Shown here: positions 19,981 through 33,297 of the stretch, one piece after another
Layout: each line of letters starts with the position of its first letter
Numbering within the stretch: the first letter of the stretch is position 1
Origin: Balanoglossus misakiensis
Taxonomy: Eukaryota; Hemichordata
Direction of reading: 5' to 3'
Length of the DNA stretch: 64,000 nucleotides
Assembly (NCBI GenBank): GCA_040954595.2
Contig: CM082579.2
Coordinates: forward strand, 14,074,001-14,138,000
The notes under the pieces: generated by a model
The model's input: only the letters and a program-made list of their open reading frames with translations
Database searches by the model: none
Told to the model about the DNA's origin: nothing
Translations under genes and position numbers: made by a program

Positions 19981-20908
19981 TAGCCGGGAGACCAGGGCGT
20001 CGATCTAAAATACAACGCTCGGGGACAGTCGAGCAAGTCCTGCTGAGCTGAAAGATAGTAGTCTTGGCAACGATCGAGGTCGCTTAGTAACAAATGGATA
20101 ACGAGTGATCTATCAAATGTTGATGGGCGCCAGTGGTTGGATGATATAATTAAAGGCACGTAAGCTGTAACTGGATAAAAAATTAAAGTTTTAAATAATC
20201 TCATATATGCTTTTAATTATGTCTATTAAATGCTATTTCATGATAATATATCAAGCTCAACACTTATTTATGACAAAATGGCCAAAAATTAAAGAAAAAC
20301 GAAAATTCCTGCAATTTTAAAAAAAGCGCAATATTGCAATGAAAAATGAAAATCGGATGTCTCAGTGGTGTACATTTACTTCCATGAGCTCAAGTGGATG
20401 AGATCATGTTTTGTTTATGAAGTTTCACAACCGGAAATGCAACATTTTCATTGTTTCTTGCATTTTCCCATGGTGGCGGCCATAATCGCTTGCGGCAAAG
20501 CTTTATTATTTATCTGGTTAAAACTTGCATATGCACTCATACTTAGGGTTTATAATGCTTGTGTATTGTTCACTACCTTCATCTGTATGGACTAATGGTA
20601 GTGCAGTTTGAAACAAAAATTATGAAAATTATCCCAAAAGTTACACCTTACGTGCCTTTAACAAAGCTTGGTTATGAATATTCATACACCTTCAAAACCA
20701 CTCCCACATCCCATCGCGGGAATTTCACACATGACTCCACCTCTATTTCCTTATTTAGAAGGCGACGATGTCATGTGGTTAACATTGAGTGACCAATTAG
20801 CTTACACGCAAGATTTACCACACGTGTCGTTCTACGAACAGAATTCTGTTCGTAAATAGAGACTGTCCCCGGGCGTTTCTTTTCCCCGACGCCCTGGTCT
20901 CCAGGCTA
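19981..20908. mobile_element. Non-autonomous DNA transposon with 9-bp TSD
   Basis: Terminal inverted repeats of about 48 bp start TAGCC-GGAGACCAGGGCGTCG on both strands (19981-20028; 20861-20908). TGACAATCT occurs immediately outside both ends (19972-19980 and 20909-20917), a perfect 9-bp target duplication. Long inverted ends and 9-bp duplications fit Mutator-like elements, but no transposase is present to prove it. A second element is nested inside at 20154-20657. Confidence 0.75.
20154..20657. mobile_element. TTAA-type MITE nested inside the 9-bp-TSD element
   Basis: The ends are AGGCACGTAAG-TGTAAC and its complement, flanked by TTAA on both sides (20150-20153 and 20658-20661). Length is 504 bp. 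The terminal style resembles the AGGGACAAAG TTAA-type MITEs at 4140 and 34365, although the sequence is different. Open frames inside it (20365-20595, 20559-20792) are not credible genes. Confidence 0.75.
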
Positions 20909-21220
20909 TGACAATCTCGCTGATAGGCGCAGCTGGAATTTATGTTTCTGTGGTATGATTATTGTATTTTATCAATGCACAATCACGATGGGCGAGTTTC
21001 AAGCAAGCAATTGGATTCGCTTCAATCCCTCACTAAAATCTAGACTGCACCACTGTATAATAACACAATACAGTCTTCTAGCCTCATGGTATAAACAGGA
21101 ACTCTTGTCTGCTGGACATCCGGGTACTTTGGTCTACTGAGTGAACGCGTTACGTATAGAGGTAGCGCAAAGTGAAAACCTATTTAAGGCAGCCACAACA
21201 ATCAGTGTTGACGTACATAC

Positions 21221-21323
21221 AATCTGACTAAAATCGCAGTTGGTATGACGACAGCATACTAATAATACTGTACCACATAAGTAAAAGACGTCGTCGTACC
21301 ATACATCTGATTTTATTCAGATT
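21221..21323. mobile_element. Hairpin MITE, diverged copy
   Basis: Arms 'aatctgactaaaatcgcagt' and the complement of 'acatctgattttattcagat' bracket GTCGTCGTACCAT-type inner arms. It shares end sequence and layout with the better preserved hairpin at 21576-21702. Confidence 0.6.
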
Positions 21324-21341
21324 ACTGCATATTTGCATATA

Positions 21342-21548
21342 CTGTGAAACAAGTTATTTTCGCGAGCAATACATTTTCGCGAGATACGTGAGAGCCAAAA
21401 TGGTATGAAAATAAGAGGTCGCATAATTATTTTTGAAGATAACGATGCAGTGAATGAAATAAGAGAACGCGAAAATTAATACTCGCGAAACAGTAGCCTC
21501 TCTCGATATCGTGAAAATTTCAACTCGCTAAAATAAAGTGTTTTACAG
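21342..21548. mobile_element. MITE with TA target duplication
   Basis: The ends CTGTGAAACAAGTTATTTTC and the complement of the right end (CTGTAAAACACTTTATTTTA) are inverted, flanked by TA on both sides. Inner parts repeat 'ttttcgcgag'. TA duplication points to the Tc1/mariner group. Length 207 bp, non-coding. Confidence 0.65.
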
Positions 21549-21575
21549 TAGTTTATGTATGTAAAGTGTTCCTGA

Positions 21576-21702
21576 TGTTAACACAATCTGATTAAAATCA
21601 GATGTAGGCCTAGGGAATGGCGACGTAGTTTTTTGATGCTGCGACAGCATAAAAAACACGTCGCCGTTCCCTACATCTGATTTTAATCAGATTAGCGTTA
21701 AC
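21576..21702. mobile_element. Hairpin MITE
   Basis: The arms are near-perfect complements: 'aatctgattaaaatcagatg' plus 'tagg..gggaatggcgacgt' against 'acgtcgccgttccctacatc' plus its continuation, with a short loop around 'gctgcgacagc'. The arms extend outward to gttaac on both sides. A diverged relative lies at 21221-21323. Confidence 0.75.
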
Positions 21703-21807
21703 ATAACTTTATCAGAATAAGTTAACGCCATAACTTTGACAGAATAAGAGTTGCCTCAAACGGCTCTAACCGAATTTCCATTAATAGCAGAACAAACAAG
21801 CTGTAAT

Positions 21808-23536
21808 CAATACGCCAACCTTTAAAATATTACTTTAGAAAGTTTGTATTCATACTTTCTTCAAGTTGTCATAACGCTAACCCGAAATGTGTTTTAGTAT
21901 TGCCTTTGTATTAATGGGCTAGATTCATGGCGTTATATGTCATAAATTAAAAAGACAACCCTTATTGTTTTTGATAATATTTATGTCGGAGAATCCACAA
22001 TGAAAAATATGTATTTTCAATTTCATAACTCAAAATAATTTCCAAATCCATGACCTTATTTTAGGTACGCAAGGAGAAACTGCCCACAAGAAGCTGCGAG
22101 TGAAACTATTTAAGGTAGTATGTGCCTCGCGGTCCGAGATTCAGACAAATGATAGTCCTCAAAACTTTTTCAAGTAATTGATTTACTAAAGTGTGTGGTG
22201 AGTCTCTTTGAAAACAACAACAATATTACTCATCATATTGTAATTTTTTGAAACTATAAAATGAAGTTGACAATGCACCAAACAGATTCTATTTATTTCT
22301 TCATGACCATGTTCACCCCAAGGTCCTGCAAGTATATGCCAGAGCCAGAGACGACATTACCGAAGCCAGAGTTTAAAGCTTACAGGTCACCCCTTGCCAG
22401 CTCATGACTAGCTAAACTGCCATGGATGCCAAGAGATATATGACTACGGTAACCTGTAGATGGTTTCAGTATGTTTGAAGAAAGTGGTGGCGCACTTTTG
22501 GCTACATTTGAAATGGCTATGGTACCAGTGGTTGAATTTGCAAAGGTGACCTTTGACCTGGCATCTTTAAAGATATTAAAGAACGATTTACCATTCCTTG
22601 TTGTCGTAAAATGACATCTGTAATAACTTATATTTTATCTGTTCATCTTGAAGTACTATATATTTAAACGCCAATTTTCCATTGCCAATCAAGTTTTTAC
22701 AAATAAATTGTAATATGCATGTTGATTTTACAAAAACTCCTTACTTCCAAGTGAATTCTGTTACACATCACGTAACTATTTTCCCCACGAATTCTTCAGT
22801 TGCTAACTCGGAAATTTCATATATTGGGCAGAAATTGGATACATTACCCAGCCATTAAAATTACAGTTTTCTATTTTAATTGATCGTCCATAACTTCAAG
22901 TACTTTGACTTGACATACATTAAAAACATCATGGTGAATAAATAAAAATTATTTGATTATCTAATTGTGCATGTTTACATGGTTTTATTTTAGTATGCTG
23001 GGTACTTAATGTCTAATGGCTCGCTGATTTTATACTGTTCAAGATGACAATCTAATTTTAGTTTTCAGCTGATAATTGAAATCAATGATTCAAAAAAATT
23101 GAATTTTGACATGAATAAACTTCTTGTTCATGGCAGTTGCTGTGTTTTGTTTCATTTGTATTCAATTTTTGCAAGCATACCATTGAGCACAGTTTGATTT
23201 GATTAAACACGTTTATCGGAAAATTTTGTCATTTGAAATATCTGTTTTTGCGCCCTCTACCATTTGACCAAATGATTCTCTTATTTTGGTGGCCTTTGTC
23301 TGTGTATATGAGAATACTATAGTACTCTCGCATCGATCATAGTAGAAGTTGAAAACGTCTCTTGCCACGTGGCCTGGAAGAAAGGCGATCTTTAGAGTAA
23401 AAAAAACAAACTATCCAGATAGGAAGCTAGAAAAGAAGTTGAATCGTTGAAATTTTATTTATTTTATATTGTTAATATCGTTGGTGATGTTGACTGGCCG
23501 ACAATCTTTGTCACACGAGTCTTTTCAGGCAGATTA
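21808..23536 (+). repeat. 1.9-kb dispersed repeat, copy 2, abutting the satellite
   Basis: Same orientation and close identity to 5016-6950, lacking the block equivalent to 5268-5468. It ends at 'caggcagatta', immediately followed by the first satellite monomer ('ttcacccatg'). In copy 1 the equivalent point is followed by T-rich sequence instead. No coding potential is recognised. Confidence 0.75.
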
Positions 23537-23822
23537 TTCACCCATGTTTTTTTTCAAAAATCGACGAACCCATAATTTTTTTCAAAATCGACGAAATTTT
23601 GAGATTTTGCAAAATCAAAAATTTGTCATTTTTTGATGATTTTCACCATGATTTTTTTCAAAAATCGACCAAATTTTGAGATTTTGCAGTCGAAAATTTG
23701 TAATTTTTTGATGATTTTCACCCATGTTTTTTTTTCAAAAATCGACGAACCCATGATTTTTTTCGAAATCGACGAAATTTTGAGATTTTGCATTCGAAAA
23801 TTTGTCATTTTTTGATGATTTT

Positions 23823-24765
23823 CACCCATGATTTTTTTCAAAAATTGACGAACCCATAATTTTTTTCAAAATCGACGAAATTTTGAGATTTCGCAAAGTT
23901 GAAAATTTGACATTTGTTGATGATTTTCATGAGCTATATAGCCCATGATTTTTTTTTCAAAAATCGACGAACCCATGTTTTTTTTTCAAAAATCGACGAT
24001 TTTTTGAGATTTCGCAAAGTTGAATATTTGACATTTGTTGATGATTTTCATGAGGTATAGCCCATGATTTTTTTTTTCAAAAATCGACGAAATTTTGAGA
24101 TTTGCAAAGTCGAACATTGGTCATTTTGATGATTTTCACCCATTTTTTTTTTCAAAAATCGACGAACCCATGATTTTTTTCCAAAATCGACGAAATTTTG
24201 AGATTTTGCAAAGTCGAAAATTTGTCATTTTTTGATGATTTTCATCCATGTTTTTTTTCACAATTCAACGAACCCATGATTGTTTTCAAAATCGACGAAA
24301 TTTTGAGATTTTGCAAGAACCCATGATTTTTTTCAAATTCGACGAAATTTTGAGATTTTGCAAAGTCGAAAATTTGTCATTTTTTGATGATTTTCACCCA
24401 TGATTTTTTGCAAAAATCGACGAACCCATGATTTTTTTCCAAAATCGACGAAATTTTGAGATTTTGCAAAGTCGAAAATTTGTCATTTTTTGATGATTTT
24501 CATCCATGTTTTTTTTCAAAATTCAACGAACCCATGATTTTTTTCAAAATCGACGAAATTTTGAGATTTTGCAAGAACCCATGATTTTTTTCAAAATCTC
24601 AAAATTTCGTCGATTTTGAAAAAAATCATGGGTTCGTCGATTTTTGAAAAAAAACATGGGAGAAAATCTTCAAAAAATGGGAATTTTGTCGATTTTTGAA
24701 AAAAAAAATCATGGGTGAAAATCATCAAAAAATGACAAATTTTCGACTTTGCAAAATCTCAAAAT
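23823..24765. repeat. Duplicated segment with an inversion junction, copy 1
   Basis: This segment is repeated at 29041-29983 with a constant offset of 5,218 bp at both ends. It contains the 'gagctatagcccatg'-type variants and the point near 24596 where satellite orientation flips. Confidence 0.75.
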
Positions 24766-27700
24766 TTCGTCGATTTTTGAGAAAAATCATGGGTGAAAAT
24801 CATCAAAAAATGACAAATTTTCGACTTTGCAAAATCTCAAAATTTCGTCGATTTTTGAAAAAAAACATGGATGAAAATCATCGAAAAATGACAAATTTTC
24901 GACTGCAAAATCTCAAAATTTCGTCGATTTTTGAGAAAAATCATGGGTGAAAATCATCAAAAAATGACAAATTTTCGACTTTGCAAAATCTCAAAATTTC
25001 GTCGATTTTTGAAAAAAAACATGGATGAAAATCATCGAAAAATGACAAATTTTCGAAATTTTGAGATTTTGAAAAAAGTATGGGTTCGTCGATTTTTAAA
25101 AAAAATCATGGGTGAAAATCATCAAAAAATGACAAATTTTCGACTTTGCAAGAACTTCGAGATTTTCGTCGATTTTTGAAAAAAAAAATCGTGGGGGGGG
25201 GGGAAATCATCAAAAAATGACAAATTTTCGACTTTGCAAAATCTCAATATATCGTCGATTTTGGAAAAAAAAAACATGGGTTCGTCGAAAAAAAACATGG
25301 GTGAAAATCATCAAAAAATGACATATTTTCGACTTTGCAAAATCTCAAAAGTCCGTCGATTTTGAAAAAAAACATGGGTGAAAATCTTCAAAAAATGACA
25401 AATTTTCGACTTTGCAAAAACTCAAAATTTCGTCGATTTTTGAAAAAAAATGGGTGAAAATCATCAAAAATGACAAAGTTTCGACTTTGCAAAATCTCAA
25501 AATTTCATCGATTTCTGAAAAAAATCATAGGGGAAAATCATCAAAAAATGACAAATTTTCGACTGCAAAATCTTAAAATTTCGTCAATATTTGAAAAAAA
25601 TCATGGGTAAAAATCATCAATAAATGAAAAATTTTCGACTTTGCAAAATCTCAAAATTTCGTCGATTTTTGAAAAAAATCATGGGTGAAAATCATCAAAA
25701 AATGACAAATTTTCGACTTTGCAAAATTTTCAAAAATTCGTCGATTTTTGAAAAAAAAATGGGTTATAGCTGATGAAAGTCATCAACAAATGACAAATTT
25801 TCGACTGCAAAATCTTAAAATTTCGTCGATTTTTGAAAAAAAACATGGATGAAAATCATCAAAAAATGACAAATTTTCGACTGCAAAATCTCAAAATTTT
25901 GTCGATTTTGAAAAAAGTATGGGTTCGTCGATTTTTAAAAAAAATCATGGGTGAAAATCATCAAAAAATGACAAATTTTCGACTTTGCAAGAACTTCGAG
26001 ATTTTCGTCGATTTTTGAAAAAAAAAATCGTGTGGGGGGGGGGGGAAATCATCAAAAAATGACAAATTTTCGACTTTGCAAAATCTCAATATATCGTCGA
26101 TTTTGGAAAAAAAAAACATGGGTTCGTCGAAAAAAAACATGGGTGAAAATCATCAAAAAATGACAAATTTTCGACTTTGCAAAATCTCAAAAGTCCGTCG
26201 ATTTTGAAAAAAAACATGGGTGAAAATCTTCAAAAAATGACAAATTTTCGACTTTGCAAAAACTCAAAATTTCGTCGATTTTTGAAAAAAAATGGGTGAA
26301 AATCATCAAAAATGACAAAGTTTCGACTTTGCAAAATCTCAAAATTTCATCGATTTCTGAAAAAAATCATAGGGGAAAATCATCAAAAAATGACAAATTT
26401 TCGACTGCAAAATCTTAAAATTTCGTCAATATTTGAAAAAAATCATGGGTAAAAATCATCAATAAATGAAAAATTTTCGACTTTGCAAAATCTCAAAATT
26501 TCGTCGATTTTTGAAAAAAATCATGGGTGAAAATCATCAAAAAATGACAAATTTTCGACTTTGCAAAATTTTCAAAAATTCGTCGATTTTTGAAAAAAAA
26601 TGGGTTATAGCTTATGAAAGTCATCAACAAATGACAAATTTTCGACTGCAATATCTTAAAATTTCGTCGATTTTTGAAAAAAAAACATGGATGAAAATCA
26701 TCAAAAAATGACAAATTTTCGACTGCAAAATCTCAAAATTTTGTCGATTTTGAAAAAAGTATGGGTTCGTCGATTTTTAAAAAAAATCATGGGTGAAAAT
26801 CATCAAAAAATGACAAATTTTCGACTTTGCAAGAACTTCGAGATTTTCGTCGATTTTTGTAAAAAAATGGGTGAAAATCATCAAAAATGACAAAGTTTCG
26901 ACTTTGCAAAATCTCAAAATTTCATCGATTTCTGAAAAAAAATGGGTGAAAATCATCAAAAATGACAAAGTTTCGACTTTGCAAAATCTCAAAATTTCGT
27001 CGATTATTGAGAAAAATCATGGGTGAAAATCATAAAAAAAATACAAATTTTCGGCTATGCAAAATCTCAAAATTTTGTCGATTTTTGAAAAAAAATCATG
27101 GGTTCGTTCAATTTTGAAAAAAAACATGGGTGAAAATCTTCAAAAAATGACAAATTTTCGACTTTGCAAAAACTCAAAATTTCGTCGATTTTTGAAAAAA
27201 AATGGGTGAAAATCATCAAAAATGACAAAGTTTCGACTTTGCAAAATCTCAAAATTTCATCGATTTCTGAAAAAAATCATAGGGGAAAATCATCAAAAAA
27301 TGACAAATTTTCGACTGCAAAATCTTAAAATTTCGTCAATATTTGAAAAAAATCATGGGTAAAAATCATCAATAAATGAAAAATTTTCGACTTTGCAAAA
27401 TCTCAAAATTTCGTCGATTTTTGAAAAAAATCATGGGTGAAAATCATCAAAAAATGACAAATTTTCGACTTTGCAAAATTTTCAAAAATTCGTCGATTTT
27501 TGAAAAAAAAATGGGTTATAGCTGATGAAAGTCATCAACAAATGACAAATTTTCGACTGCAAAATCTTAAAATTTCGTCGATTTTTGAAAAAAAAACATG
27601 GATGAAAATCATCAAAAAATGACAAATTTTCGACTGCAAAATCTCAAAATTTTGTCGATTTTGAAAAAAGTATGGGTTCGTCGATTTTTAAAAAAAATCA

Positions 27701-29040
27701 TGGGTGAAAATCATCAAAAAATGACAAATTTTCGACTTTGCAAGAACTTCGAGATTTTCGTCGATTTTTGAAAAAAAAAATCGTGTGGGGGGGGGGGGGA
27801 AATCATCAAAAAATGACAAATTTTCGACTTTGCAAAATCTCAATATATCGTCGATTTTGGAAAAAAAAAACATGGGTTCGTCGAAAAAAAACATGGGTGA
27901 AAATCATCAAAAAATGACAAATTTTCGACTTTGCAAAATCTCAAAAGTCCGTCGATTTTGAAAAAAAACATGGGTGAAAATCTTCAAAAAATGACAAATT
28001 TTCGACTTTGCAAAAACTCAAAATTTCGTCGATTTTTGAAAAAAAATGGGTGAAAATCATCAAAAATGACAAAGTTTCGACTTTGCAAAATCTCAAAATT
28101 TCATCGATTTCTGAAAAAAATCATAGGGGAAAATCATCAAAAAATGACAAATTTTCGACTGCAAAATCTTAAAATTTCGTCAATATTTGAAAAAAATCAT
28201 GGGTAAAAATCATCAATAAATGAAAAATTTTCGACTTTGCAAAATCTCAAAATTTCGTCGATTTTTGAAAAAAATCATGGGTGAAAATCATCAAAAAATG
28301 ACAAATTTTCGACTTTGCAAAATTTTCAAAAATTCGTCGATTTTTGAAAAAAAAATGGGTTATAGCTTATGAAAGTCATCAACAAATGACAAATTTTCGA
28401 CTGCAATATCTTAAAATTTCGTCGATTTTTGAAAAAAAAACATGGATGAAAATCATCAAAAAATGACAAATTTTCGACTGCAAAATCTCAAAATTTTGTC
28501 GATTTTGAAAAAAGTATGGGTTCGTCGATTTTTAAAAAAAATCATGGGTGAAAATCATCAAAAAATGACAAATTTTCGACTTTGCAAGAACTTCGAGATT
28601 TTCGTCGATTTTTGTAAAAAAATGGGTGAAAATCATCAAAAATGACAAAGTTTCGACTTTGCAAAATCTCAAAATTTCATCGATTTCTGAAAAAAAATGG
28701 GTGAAAATCATCAAAAATGACAAAGTTTCGACTTTGCAAAATCTCAAAATTTCGTCGATTATTGAGAAAAATCATGGGTGAAAATCATAAAAAAAATACA
28801 AATTTTCGGCTATGCAAAATCTCAAAATTTTGTCGATTTTTGAAAAAAAATCATGGGTTCGTTCAATTTTGAAAAAAAACATGGGTGAAAATCTTCAAAA
28901 AATGACAAATTTTCGACTTTGCAAAAACTCAAAATTTCGTCGATTTTTGAAAAAAAATGGGTGAAAATCATCAAAAATGACAAAGTTTCGACTTTGCAAA
29001 ATCTCAAAATTTCGAAAATTTGTCATTTTTTGATGATTTT

Positions 29041-29983
29041 CACCCATGATTTTTTTCAAAAATCGACGAACCCATAATTTTTTTCAAAATCGACGAAATT
29101 TTGAGATTTCGCAAAGTTGAAAATTTGACATTTGTTGATGATTTTCATGAGCTATAGCCCATGATTTTTTTTTCAAAAATCGACGAACCCATGTTTTTTT
29201 TTCAAAAATCGACGATTTTTTGAGATTTCGCAAAGTTGAAAATTTGACATTTGTTGATGATTTTCATGAGGTATAGCCCATGATTTTTTTTTTCAAAAAT
29301 CGACGAAATTTTGAGATTTGCAAAGTCGAACATTGGTCATTTTGATGATTTTCACCCATTTTTTTTTTCAAAAATCGACGAACCCATGATTTTTTTTCAA
29401 AATCGACGAAATTTTGAGATTTTGCAAAGTCGAAAATTGGTCATTTTTTGATGATTTTCATCCATGTTTTTTTTTCACAATTCAACGAACCCATGATTGT
29501 TTTCAAAATCGACGAAATTTTGAGATTTTGCAAGAACCCATGATTTTTTTCAAATTCGACGAAATTTTGAGATTTTGCAAAGTCGAAAATTTGTCATTTT
29601 TTGATGATTTTCACCCATGATTTTTTGCAAAAATCGACGAACCCATGATTTTTTTCCAAAATCGACGAAATTTTGAGATTTTGCAAAGTCGAAAATTTGT
29701 CATTTTTTGATGATTTTCATCCATGTTTTTTTTTCAAAATTCAACGAACCCATGATTTTTTTCAAAATCGACGAAATTTTGAGATTTTGCAAGAACCCAT
29801 GATTTTTTTCAAAATCTCAAAATTTCGTCGATTTTGAAAAAAATCATGGGTTCGTCGATTTTTGAAAAAAAACATGGGAGAAAATCTTCAAAAAATGGGA
29901 ATTTTGTCGATTTTTGAAAAAAAAAATCATGGGTGAAAATCATCAAAAAATGACAAATTTTCGACTTTGCAAGAACTTCGAGA
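29041..29983. repeat. Duplicated segment with an inversion junction, copy 2
   Basis: Copy of 23823-24765 including the flip point near 29811. It sits as an island inside monomers of the opposite orientation, so it was probably moved as a block after the flip arose. Confidence 0.75.
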
Positions 29984-32900
29984 TTTTCGTCGATTTTTGA
30001 AAAAAAAAATCGTGGGGGGGGGGCGAAATCATAAAAAAATGACAAATTTTCGACTTTGCAAAATCTCAAAATATCGTCGATTTTGGAAAAAAAAACATGG
30101 GTTCGTCGAAAAAAAAACATGGGTGAAAATCATCAAAAAATGACAAATTTTCGACTTTGCAAAATCTCAAAAGTCCGTCGATTTTGAAAAAAAACATGGG
30201 TGAAAATCTTCAAAAAATGACAAATTTTCGACTTTGCAAAAACTCAAAATTTCGTCGATTTTTGAAAAAAAATGGGTTAAAATCATCAAAAATGACAAAG
30301 TTTCGACTTTGCAAAATCTCAAAATTTCATCGATTTCTGAAAAAAATCATAGGGGAAAATCATCAAAAAATGACAAATTTTCGACTGCACAATCTTAAAA
30401 TTTCGTCAATTTTTGAAAAAAAATCATGGGTAAAAATCATCAATAAATGAAAAATTTTCGACTTTGCAAAATCTCAATATATCGTCGATTTTGGAAAAAA
30501 AAAACATGGGTTCGTCGAAAAAAAACATGGGAGAAAATCATCAAAAAATGACATATTTTCGACTTTGCAAAATCTCAAAAGTCCGTCGATTTTGAAAAAA
30601 AACATGGGTGAAAATCTTCAAAAAATGACAAATTTTCGACTTTGCAAATACTCAAAATTTCGTCGATTTTTGAAAAAAAATGGGTGAAAATCATCAAAAA
30701 TGACAAAGTTTCGACTTTGCAAAATCTCAAAATTTCATCGATTTCTGAAAAAAATCATAGGGAAAAATCATCAAAAAATGACAAATTTTCGACTGCAAAA
30801 TCTTAAAATTTCGTCAATATTTGAAAAAAATCATGGGTAAAAATCATCAATAAATGAAAAATTTTCGACTTTGCAAAATCTCAAAATTTCGTCGATTTTT
30901 GAAAAAAATCATGGGTGAAAATCATCAAAAAATGACAAATTTTCGACTTTGCAAAATTTTCAAAAATTCGTCGATTTTTGAAAAAAAAATGGGTTATAGC
31001 TTATGAAAGTCATCAACAAATGACAAATTTTCGACTGCAAAATCTTAAAATTTCGTCGATTTTTGAAAAAAAAACATGGATGAAAATCATCAAAAAATGA
31101 CAAATTTTCGACTGCAAAATCTCAAAATTTTGTCGATTTTGAAAAAAGTATGGGTTCGTCGATTTTTAAAAAAAATCATGGGTGAAAATCATCAAAAAAT
31201 GACAAATTTTCGACTTTGCAAGAACTTCGAGATTTTCGTCGATTTTTGAAAAAAAAATCGTGGGGGGGGGGCGAAATCATAAAAAAATGACAAATTTTCG
31301 ACTTTGCAAAATCTCAAAATATCGTCGATTTTGGAAAAAAAAAACATGGGTTCGTCGAAAAAAAAACATGGGTGAAAATCATCAAAATATGACAAATTTT
31401 CGACTTTGCAAAATCTCAAAAGTCCGTCGATTTTGAAAAAAAACATGGGTGAAAATCTTCAAAAAATGACAAATTTTCGACTTTGCAAAAACTCAAAATT
31501 TCGTCGATTTTTGAAAAAAAATGGGTTAAAATCATCAAAAATGACAAAGTTTCGACTTTGCAAAATCTCAAAATTTCATCGATTTCTGAAAAAAATCATA
31601 GGGGAAAATCATCAAAAAATGACAAATTTTCGACTGCACAATCTTAAAATTTCGTCAATTTTTGAAAAAAAATCATGGGTAAAAATCATCAATAAATGAA
31701 AAATTTTCGACTTTGCAAAATCTCAAAATTTCGTCGATTTTTGAAAAAAATCATGGGTGAAAATCATCAAAAAATGACAAATTTTCGACTTTGCAAAATT
31801 TTCAAAAATTCGTTGATTTTTGAAAAAAAAATGGGTTATAGCTTATGAAAATCATCAACAAATGACAAATTTTCGACTTTGCAAAATCTCAAAATTTCGT
31901 CGATTTTGAAAAAAATCATGGTTTCGTCGATTTTTGAAAAAAAACATGGGTGAAAATCTTCAAAAAATGACAAATTTTCGACTTTGCAAAAACTGAAAAT
32001 TTCGTCGATTTTTGAAAAAAATAATGGGTGAAAATCATCAAAAAAGACAAAGTTTCGACTTTGCAAAATCTCAAAATTTTGTCGATTTCTGAAAAAAATC
32101 ATGGGTAAAATCGTCAAAAAAATGACAGATTTTCGACAGCAAAATCTTAAAATTTCGTCAAATTTTGAAAAAAAATCATGGGTAAAAATCATCAAAAAAT
32201 GACAAATTTTCGACTTTGCAAAATCTCAAAATTTCGTCAATTTTTGAAAAAAAAATCGTGGGGGGGGGGGAAATCATCAAAAAAATGACAAATTTTCGAC
32301 TTTGCAAAATTTTGAAAAATTCGTCGATTTTAAAAAAAAAACATGGGTTCGTCCATTTTTGAAAAAAAAAAACATGGGTGAAAATCATCAACAAATGACA
32401 AATGTTCAACTTTGCAAAATCTCAAAATTTCGTCGATTTTTGAAAAAAAAAATCGTGGGGGGAGGTAAATCATCAAAAAAATGACAAATTTTCGACTTTG
32501 CATAATTTTCAAAAATTCGTCGATTTTTGAAAAAAAAAACATGGGTTCGTCCATTTTTGAAAAAAAAAACATGGGTGAAAATCATCAACAAATGACAAAT
32601 GTTCAACTTTGCAAAATCTCAAAATATTGTCGATTTTTGAAAAAAAAACATGGGTTCGTCGATTTTTGAAAAAAAAAAACATGGGTGAAAATCGTCAAAA
32701 AATGACACATTTTTATCGTGGCCCCTACACGTCAATTTTAATTTATTATTTTGAAAGTTAAACTTTAATTTTAGATAGACAATATCTTTTCCCAAGAAGT
32801 AAACTTTAATTTTGGTGGCGGCAACTAATTTTGATGGACAAAACTTTTTGATTTTGACAATAAAACTTTAATTTTAATTATCACAAATTTTATTTTAGAG

Positions 32901-33297
32901 AACCAAATTTTATTTTTCGAAAGCAAATTTTATTTTTTCCAAGAATAATGTTTTAATAAGGATTTATTTTGTCCAAAATAAACAGTAACAACTTGAGATA
33001 AACTTATTCATACTACGTGGATTTTTTTTTCAAAAAGGTATGTTTTAATTTTTAAAGAAAAAGTTCATTTTGTAAAATAACAAATTATTTTTCCCAGGTG
33101 AAAATATTTTACGGAGTTAAATTTTAATTTACATTTAAATAACCTTTAAACACTCGAGATAAAATTATGTGTACTCGATGGAATTATTTAACTTTTTAAA
33201 ACAAAATATTTTTATTGCTTAAGAAAAAACAAATATTTACTAATGTTACAAATTATTTTTCCCGGGTGAAAAGTTTATTTTACAGGGATCAATTTAA

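Larger units (their letters stand above)
23537..32712. repeat. Left block of 78-bp satellite, mixed orientation
   Basis: Tandem monomers of about 78 bp, recognisable by 'caaaaatcgacgaaattttg', 'agattttgcaaagtcgaaaa' and 'tttgtcattttttgatgatt' or their complements. Orientation changes: 23537-24595 reads as in the right-hand block; 24596-29014 is inverted; 29015-29810 is as the right-hand block; 29811-32712 is inverted. Higher-order repeats are visible, for example an offset of 1,755 bp between 26.7-27.2 and 28.4-29.0 kb, and 1,249 bp between 30.16 and 31.41 kb. Variant monomers carry runs of G (about 25190, 26031, 27786, 30015, 31261, 32262, 32457). GC content of the monomer is about 27 percent. 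Confidence 0.92.

Noticed and set aside
25185-32470. G-quadruplex-forming sites in the poly-G monomers
   Set aside because: Each has a single G run with no neighbouring G runs, so an intramolecular quadruplex of ordinary type is not expected.
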